A model generated the notes under the pieces. The model was not told where the DNA came from. It ran no database searches and saw nothing but the letters and a program-made list of their open reading frames with translations. Shown in pieces: positions 6,363-10,952 of a stretch of 10,952 bases of DNA (its first letter is position 1; each line of letters begins with the position of its first letter). This DNA is from Gammaproteobacteria bacterium (GTDB lineage Bacteria > Pseudomonadota > Gammaproteobacteria > Ga0077536), in assembly GCA_024234975.1 (NCBI GenBank), contig JACKNH010000046.1:1-10952 (forward strand), written 5' to 3'. Made by a program: the position numbers and the translations under genes.

Positions 6363-6408
6363 GCACCTGATGAAGGTGCCGACCGGCAGCCCGGAACATC
6401 GAGCCGGT
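6363..6408 (+). other. Potentially structured 5' leader of the small membrane protein
   Basis: Two predicted stems follow each other. Bases 6363-6367 pair with 6375-6379 around a 7-base loop, and 6382-6387 pair with 6403-6408 around a 15-base loop. Three copies of self-complementary CCGG (6383-6386, 6391-6394, 6404-6407) allow mutually exclusive pairings. The structure ends 19 bases before the AAGGAA ribosome binding site. It matches no riboswitch or ribozyme class I know. Confidence 0.35.
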
Positions 6409-6444
6409 ACGACAATATAAAAGCAAGAAGGAACGTACCCACCC

Positions 6445-6750
6445 ATGGATACCCGAATTCGGTTTTGCGTAGCGCTTGATGCCCTTGCCGTACTTCTACT
6501 CATCGGTTCAGCAGTCAGTCTGATTGGCGCTGACTGGTTACCCGGTAGTCCTGTTGAAATGTTCGGTTCACTGTTCGCAGCCACCCTGGCCACGTTCGCC
6601 ACTGCCCGGATTATCGAAATCGGCCGTGCCATCTGGCGCACGCCCACAGCGGGAAGCATGCGGGCGATGCGCGCCCAGGTGCCGGTGCCTGCCACGGGTA
6701 TTGAGGCAGCCGCCAAAGCGACGGACTCCGATTTGCCACGCGCTGCCTGA
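6445..6750 (+). CDS. Small two-helix membrane protein of unknown function
   Basis: The 101-residue product is not a family I recognise. Residues 8-28 form a clear hydrophobic helix and about 38-56 a second one. Basic residues follow (RAIWR), then a polar Ala-rich tail of roughly 35 residues, so a two-pass inner-membrane protein is likely. ATG 6445 has AAGGAA 11 bases upstream (6428-6433), a slightly long but acceptable spacing. The gene stands alone: 252 bases separate it from soxZ, and a terminator hairpin follows 19 bases after its stop. That layout, with its own leader and terminator, supports a real expressed gene. The opposite strand has a 143-residue open frame over the same bases, but it lacks hydrophobic or family features and looks like a shadow. 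Confidence 0.65.
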   Translation: MDTRIRFCVALDALAVLLLIGSAVSLIGADWLPGSPVEMFGSLFAATLATFATARIIEIGRAIWRTPTAGSMRAMRAQVPVPATGIEAAAKATDSDLPRAA

Positions 6751-6769
6751 TTTCCAGCCTTTGAACGAT

Positions 6770-6804
6770 ACACCCGCCCCGGCCTGAAGGTCGCGGCGGG
6801 TGTT
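6770..6804 (+). terminator. Probable intrinsic terminator after the small membrane gene
   Basis: Bases 6770-6778 pair perfectly with 6795-6803. Inside, after one C-C mismatch, 6780-6784 pair with 6789-6793 around a TGAA loop, giving about 14 pairs. The following tract, TGTTGTCGTT, is only moderately T-rich, so termination may be partial. Confidence 0.65.
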
Positions 6805-6848
6805 GTCGTTATGGGCCGCGCTGAATCGGCGTGACCCGCCGTCTTGTG

Positions 6849-6854
6849 TAGAAT
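6849..6854 (+). promoter_or_regulatory. Candidate -10 box for the hydrolase-natAB operon
   Basis: TAGAAT is a 5-of-6 match to the -10 consensus, about 80 bases before the hydrolase start and downstream of the terminator at 6770-6804, where a promoter is needed. No convincing -35 lies 16-18 bases upstream, so it is a weak call. Confidence 0.35.
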
Positions 6855-6891
6855 GCGAGCGCTTTCCGCTTCTCACCGGATACCGCCAACC

Positions 6892-6939
6892 ATGCGCGAT
6901 GACATCATCCTGCACGCTCTTCCCGGGCAGAAACCGTGA
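6892..6939 (+). CDS. Possible 15-codon leader ORF overlapping the hydrolase start
   Basis: An ATG at 6892 opens a 15-residue frame, MRDDIILHALPGQKP, whose TGA overlaps the GTG start of the hydrolase as GTGA. The same 4-base overlap occurs at the operon's other junctions (as ATGA). Ribosomes ending here could re-initiate on the hydrolase, which lacks its own good Shine-Dalgarno. The ORF also lacks a clear ribosome binding site and is too short to judge by composition, so chance is possible. Confidence 0.25.
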   Translation: MRDDIILHALPGQKP

Positions 6940-8398
6940 ATTGCAGACGCCTGGTGACCAGCTTGGTGGTGGCCGCAGGAATTGCCCTTGGGCCTGAGGT
7001 CGCGTCGGCGGATCCGCTACTGCAGCCCTGCTGGGTCGATGGCCTGGAGTTCAAGGTCCAGTGTGGCAGCCTGGCACGACCTCTGAATCCGGCAGCTCCG
7101 GACGCAACTCAAATCGACATCCACTTTGTGGTGATTCCGGCGTTATCGCGGGCGAAGGCGCCGGACCCGGTATTCTTCCTGGCTGGTGGACCGGGGCAGA
7201 GCGCAATCGATCTGGCCGGCATGTTGTCGCAGCTTTTTGCGAGGCTGGGCAACCGGCACGATCTGGTTCTGGTCGACCAACGCGGTACCGGTCGCAGCGC
7301 ACCGTTGAAATGTGAGGAAGGATCGCCGACCGAATCGTTGGCCCGGGCATTCGAGCAGACGGTGCAGATGGCCCGCCTTCGTGAGTGTCTGCGCCGGCTG
7401 ACATCGCTGCCGCACGGCGACTTGCGCTTCTACACGACGGAAATCGCGATGGCCGACCTCGAGGCGGTACGGGATTCACTGGCATATCCCGCGATAAACA
7501 TCATCGGCGGTTCCTACGGCACGCGCGCTGCCCTGGACTATATGCGCCAATACCCTGACCACGTGCGAACCGTGGTGATTGATGGTGTGGCGCCGCCGGA
7601 CATGGTGCTGCCGCAGTCCGTTGCACCGGACAGTGCAATGGCGATGCAGTCACTGCTGGACTACTGCGCGGACGCACCGGATTGTCAGCGCGACTATCCG
7701 CGACTCTCTCAGCAATGGATTGAATTACTCCGGCCGGCGTCAGTGCAGGTGACGGTCCGCCACCCGGTGACTGGCGCGGTTGAATCTCTGCTTCTGGACC
7801 GTGACGACATTCTGAATATGGTGCGCGGCGCACTCTATGTACCGCTGCTGGCCAGCACCCTCCCATTGGCCATCGACCGGGCAAGTCACGGTGATTTCGC
7901 TCCGCTGGTCGGCCTGGGCTCGGCATTGGCGTCCGGCGAGAGTGCGGCAGCGACCGGGATGCATTTCTCGGTCATATGCGCTGAGGATTTCCCCCGCCTG
8001 ACCGGTGTCGCCGACGATAGCACGGCGCCGTTCGGCTCCAGCTTCGCGCGCATCTACCTGGAGATTTGCCCGGTATGGCCGCGTGGCGAGGTTTCCGAAG
8101 ACTTCTATCGAATACACCCCGGCGGCTCGCCGGTACTGGTGCTGTCTGGTGGACTGGATCCCGTCACGCCACCGCGGCATGGTGAGCGCGTCACCGCTCT
8201 ACTCGGTGACCAGGCGACTCACGTCATTGTTGGCAATGCCGGTCATGGTGTCATGGGCCAGGGCTGTGCGGCTGACGTCATCACACGCTTCATCGAAACG
8301 GCAGATATCCGGGACGCGGAAGTGACAGACCCCGCTTGCCTGACCGGCATACCGCGCCCCGGAGCGTTCACGCTTCCTGCTGCGGAGTCCGGCGAACA

Positions 8399-8402
<4 letters not shown>
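6936..8402 (+). CDS. Secreted alpha/beta hydrolase, S33 aminopeptidase-like
   Basis: The 488-residue protein has the layout of the S33 tripeptidyl- or prolyl-aminopeptidase-like alpha/beta hydrolases. A signal peptide (1-25, ending VASA) directs export to the periplasm. HGGPG-like GGPGQS (84-89) gives the oxyanion region and is followed by DQRGTGRS (114-121). The nucleophile elbow is GGSYGT with Ser193. Asp408 in GGLDPVTP and His437 in GNAGHG complete a plausible triad, in a C-terminal part like the TAP C-terminal domain. Several Cys residues fit disulfides in an exported protein. The natural substrate, peptide or ester, cannot be told. GTG 6936 is chosen because the signal peptide begins there; its ribosome binding site is poor. 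Its stop overlaps the start of the ABC ATPase as ATGA, so it is the first major gene of a coupled operon with an exporter. Confidence 0.85.
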
Positions 8403-9171
<769 letters not shown>

Positions 9172-9175
<4 letters not shown>

Positions 9176-10365
9176 CCACGGGTTCAGGGAACCGCTGGCT
9201 GCATTCCGCGCTCACGGTATTCAGGAAAGAATTTGTCGATGCATTGCGCGACCGGAAATCACTGGTCGTGGTCTTGCTGGCCGCGGTGTTGATGGGCCCG
9301 GCCATGATGTTCGCCATGTCTGTTTTGATTGGAAGAATGGAAGCGAGCAACCAGGCACGCGAAATCACGGTTGCCGGTATTGAGTACGCGCCGACGCTGG
9401 CCAATTACTTGTCGCGCCAGTCATACACCGTCAAAGCCGCGCCTGCGGATTTCAAACAGGGCATCGCCGCAGGTTCAGTCGCCGAGGCAGTACTGGTGAT
9501 TCCGGCGGACTTCAGCACGACAATGGCCGATGGCCGAAATCCGAAGGTCGAGCTGTATTTCAGTGCCGCGCATCAACGCTCTGCTTCCGCCGTCCAGCGC
9601 GCACGCCAGCTCATCGGGGGCTTCAATCGGGAGCAGTCCACCATCAAGCTTGCCATGCGAGGAATCGCACCCGCGGCGTTGTCTTCGGTCGAATTGAATG
9701 TACGTGACCTCGCTGATCGCGCCGCGCGCGGGGCGCAACTGCTGGCGTTCATGCCGTTCATGCTGATGATGGCGGTACTCTACGGGTGCCTGGCGGCGGC
9801 GTTGGATACCACTGCGGGAGAGCGCGAGCGCGGTTCGCTAGAGCCGCTGTTGATGACACCGGTACGCCGGTCAGCGCTGATTGCCGGTAAATGGGCGGCG
9901 GTGGCCTGCGTAGGAATGTTGATTACCCTGCTCGCCGTAGGCAGTTATCTGCCGGCACGTCTGCTGATCAACAGCGAGACCCTGCGCGCGATGTTCAATT
10001 TCGGACCTGCGGAAGCGCTGGCGTTCCTGTACTTCATGTTGCCGTTATCGGCGGCCATCGGTGCGGTACTGATGGCCATTGCGGTTCGCTGCCGTACCTT
10101 CAAGGAGGCACAGGCCAACAGTGCAATAGCCGTGTTCTTCTTCTCACTGGTACCAATGGTCGAGGTATTCAATCAGGGCGCCGCGGCACCGTGGTTTGTG
10201 GTGGTCCCGGGTCTGGGGCAGATCAGTCTGATGAATCGGCTGATGCGCCATGAATCCATCGCAGCAATGGAATGGCTGACGCCGTTGATAACCAGTTTTG
10301 TGCTGATCGCAGTCGCCATCTGGCTGATCAGCCGGGCACTGCACCGGACAGCGGTCGGGCGTTGA
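9172..10365 (+). CDS. natB: NatB-like ABC-2 family permease
   Basis: A 397-residue membrane subunit that pairs with the ATPase just upstream, whose stop it overlaps by 4 bases (ATGA). One transmembrane helix (about 30-52) is followed by an extracytoplasmic domain of about 135 residues, then five more helices (about 188-211, 240-265, 280-305, 314-333, 368-388). This is the ABC-2/NatB topology. The cytoplasmic motif DTTAGERERGSLEPLLMTPV (212-231) is the conserved coupling segment of the NatB group. The family includes Na+ and drug exporters; the cargo here is unknown. The secreted hydrolase in the same operon suggests the exported product or its target lies in the periplasm. The gene ends 10 bases from a convergent gene. 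Confidence 0.9.
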
Positions 10366-10375
10366 CCGGGCGGTC

Positions 10376-10952
10376 CTAGTCTGCCTGGCCTGCAATGACC
10401 TGAAGCTCGAGCTTGCCGCGTCGCTTGCTGCGATACATCTTGCTATCGGCGGCATGCAGCAAAGTCTGGGCATCGGCACCATCTTCCGGGAACACGGCGA
10501 GGCCGATGCTGACCTTGATGTCCAACGATTGGCCATTCAGGTGGAAAGGCGTTGCCAGTCGGTCACAGAGTCCCGCTATCAATACTTCGGCAGTTTCCCG
10601 ATCCGGCAGACGTTCAAAGATGATGGTGAACTCATCACCGCCCAGACGCGCCACTGTGTCGCTACGGCGTACCGCGGAGCGTAAGCGATGGCTGGCCTCT
10701 ATCAGCAGCAAGTCTCCTATGGCATGACCATAGTCGTCGTTGACGCCCTTGAAGTCGTCGAAGTCGAGAAATGCGAGTCCGAATGTCTGGTGTTGACGAT
10801 CGGAGCTGCGAATCACCTGTTCCAGGCGATCAAAGAACAGTGCGCGGTTTGGCAGGCCTGTCAGCACGTCGTGCATTGCCTGATAGTTGGCCAGCTCGCG
10901 CGCCTGCTCCAGCTCAGTGATAAGGCGTTGCCGTTCCACGGCGTAGCGAAGG
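10376..10952 (-). CDS. Diguanylate cyclase GGDEF domain protein (5' part outside window)
   Basis: Only the C-terminal 191 residues are visible; the frame stays open to the window edge, so the true start is beyond it. A helical linker (RQRLITELEQARELANYQ) leads into a full GGDEF domain: HDVLTGLPNR, FLDFDDFKGVNDDYGH, the intact GGDEF active site, and the C-terminal SIGLAVFPEDG. An RRSD sequence five residues before GGDEF fits the RxxD inhibitory site, so the enzyme should make cyclic di-GMP from two GTP and be product-inhibited. A GTG at 10937-10939 could open a shorter frame, but it falls in the linker and is unlikely to be the start. A sensory or receiver domain probably lies upstream. No EAL domain follows; the protein ends at TAG. 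Confidence 0.93.
   Translation of the reverse strand, partial: LRYAVERQRLITELEQARELANYQAMHDVLTGLPNRALFFDRLEQVIRSSDRQHQTFGLAFLDFDDFKGVNDDYGHAIGDLLLIEASHRLRSAVRRSDTVARLGGDEFTIIFERLPDRETAEVLIAGLCDRLATPFHLNGQSLDIKVSIGLAVFPEDGADAQTLLHAADSKMYRSKRRGKLELQVIAGQAD
10403..10414. repeat. Perfect 12-bp palindrome inside the GGDEF gene 3' end
   Basis: AAGCTCGAGCTT reads the same on both strands and lies about 38 bases after the natB stop. It is within coding sequence and has no loop or T-tract, so it is not a usual terminator. It may be chance. Confidence 0.3.

Noticed and set aside
6363..6379. CTGATGA hammerhead-ribozyme core motif
   Set aside because: CTGATGA occurs, but no matching GAAA with a closing stem II, nor a stem III with a cleavage site, follows at the right place. 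The bases are better explained as the loop of a short hairpin.
6342..6773. 143-residue minus-strand open frame opposite the small membrane gene
   Set aside because: No ribosome binding site or family feature was seen, and it overlaps the leader and terminator elements of the plus-strand gene.

Overview
This 10,952-base window looks like chromosomal DNA of a GC-rich gammaproteobacterium. The reasons are a BepA-type periplasmic protease with a TPR tail (BepA works on outer-membrane assembly), a Tat-exported SoxY with SoxZ, a membrane pyrophosphatase beside a pyrophosphate-dependent phosphofructokinase, and tight ATGA/GTGA gene overlaps. The lineage cannot be fixed from the sequence. No transposase, phage gene, CRISPR array, tRNA or rRNA was seen, so this reads as a core or stable metabolic region rather than a mobile island.

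Layout. Bases 1-170 hold no gene: they carry a hairpin-forming repeat, a second copy of one of its arms, and the hppA terminator. On the minus strand follow hppA (H+-pumping pyrophosphatase, 171-2207), a 330-base spacer with a terminator at its upstream end, and pfp (pyrophosphate-dependent 6-phosphofructokinase, 2538-3815). Both enzymes use PPi: Pfp spends it in glycolysis or makes it in the reverse direction, and HppA turns it into proton-motive force. A compact divergent promoter region (3816-3950) separates pfp from the plus-strand run bepA-soxY-soxZ (3951-6192), whose genes overlap by 3-4 bases and look like one operon. SoxY ends in Gly-Gly-Cys-Ala, not the classical Gly-Gly-Cys-Gly-Gly. 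A 13-bp tandem repeat at the soxY/soxZ junction encodes both that Cys motif and the soxZ ribosome binding site.

The next block, 6193-6444, is non-coding with dyad symmetries and a structured leader. It precedes a small two-helix membrane protein of unknown function (6445-6750) that ends in a terminator. Then comes a second translationally coupled plus-strand operon: a secreted S33-like alpha/beta hydrolase (6936-8402), a NatA-like ABC ATPase (8399-9175) and a NatB-like ABC permease (9172-10365). This suggests an exporter linked to a periplasmic peptidase or esterase. Ten bases downstream, convergent on the minus strand, lies the C-terminal GGDEF domain of a diguanylate cyclase that runs off the right edge.

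No wholly new system is evident. The most unusual points are the soxY/soxZ junction, the bepA-soxYZ linkage, the dyad over the pfp start within face-to-face promoters, and the structured leader of the small membrane protein.
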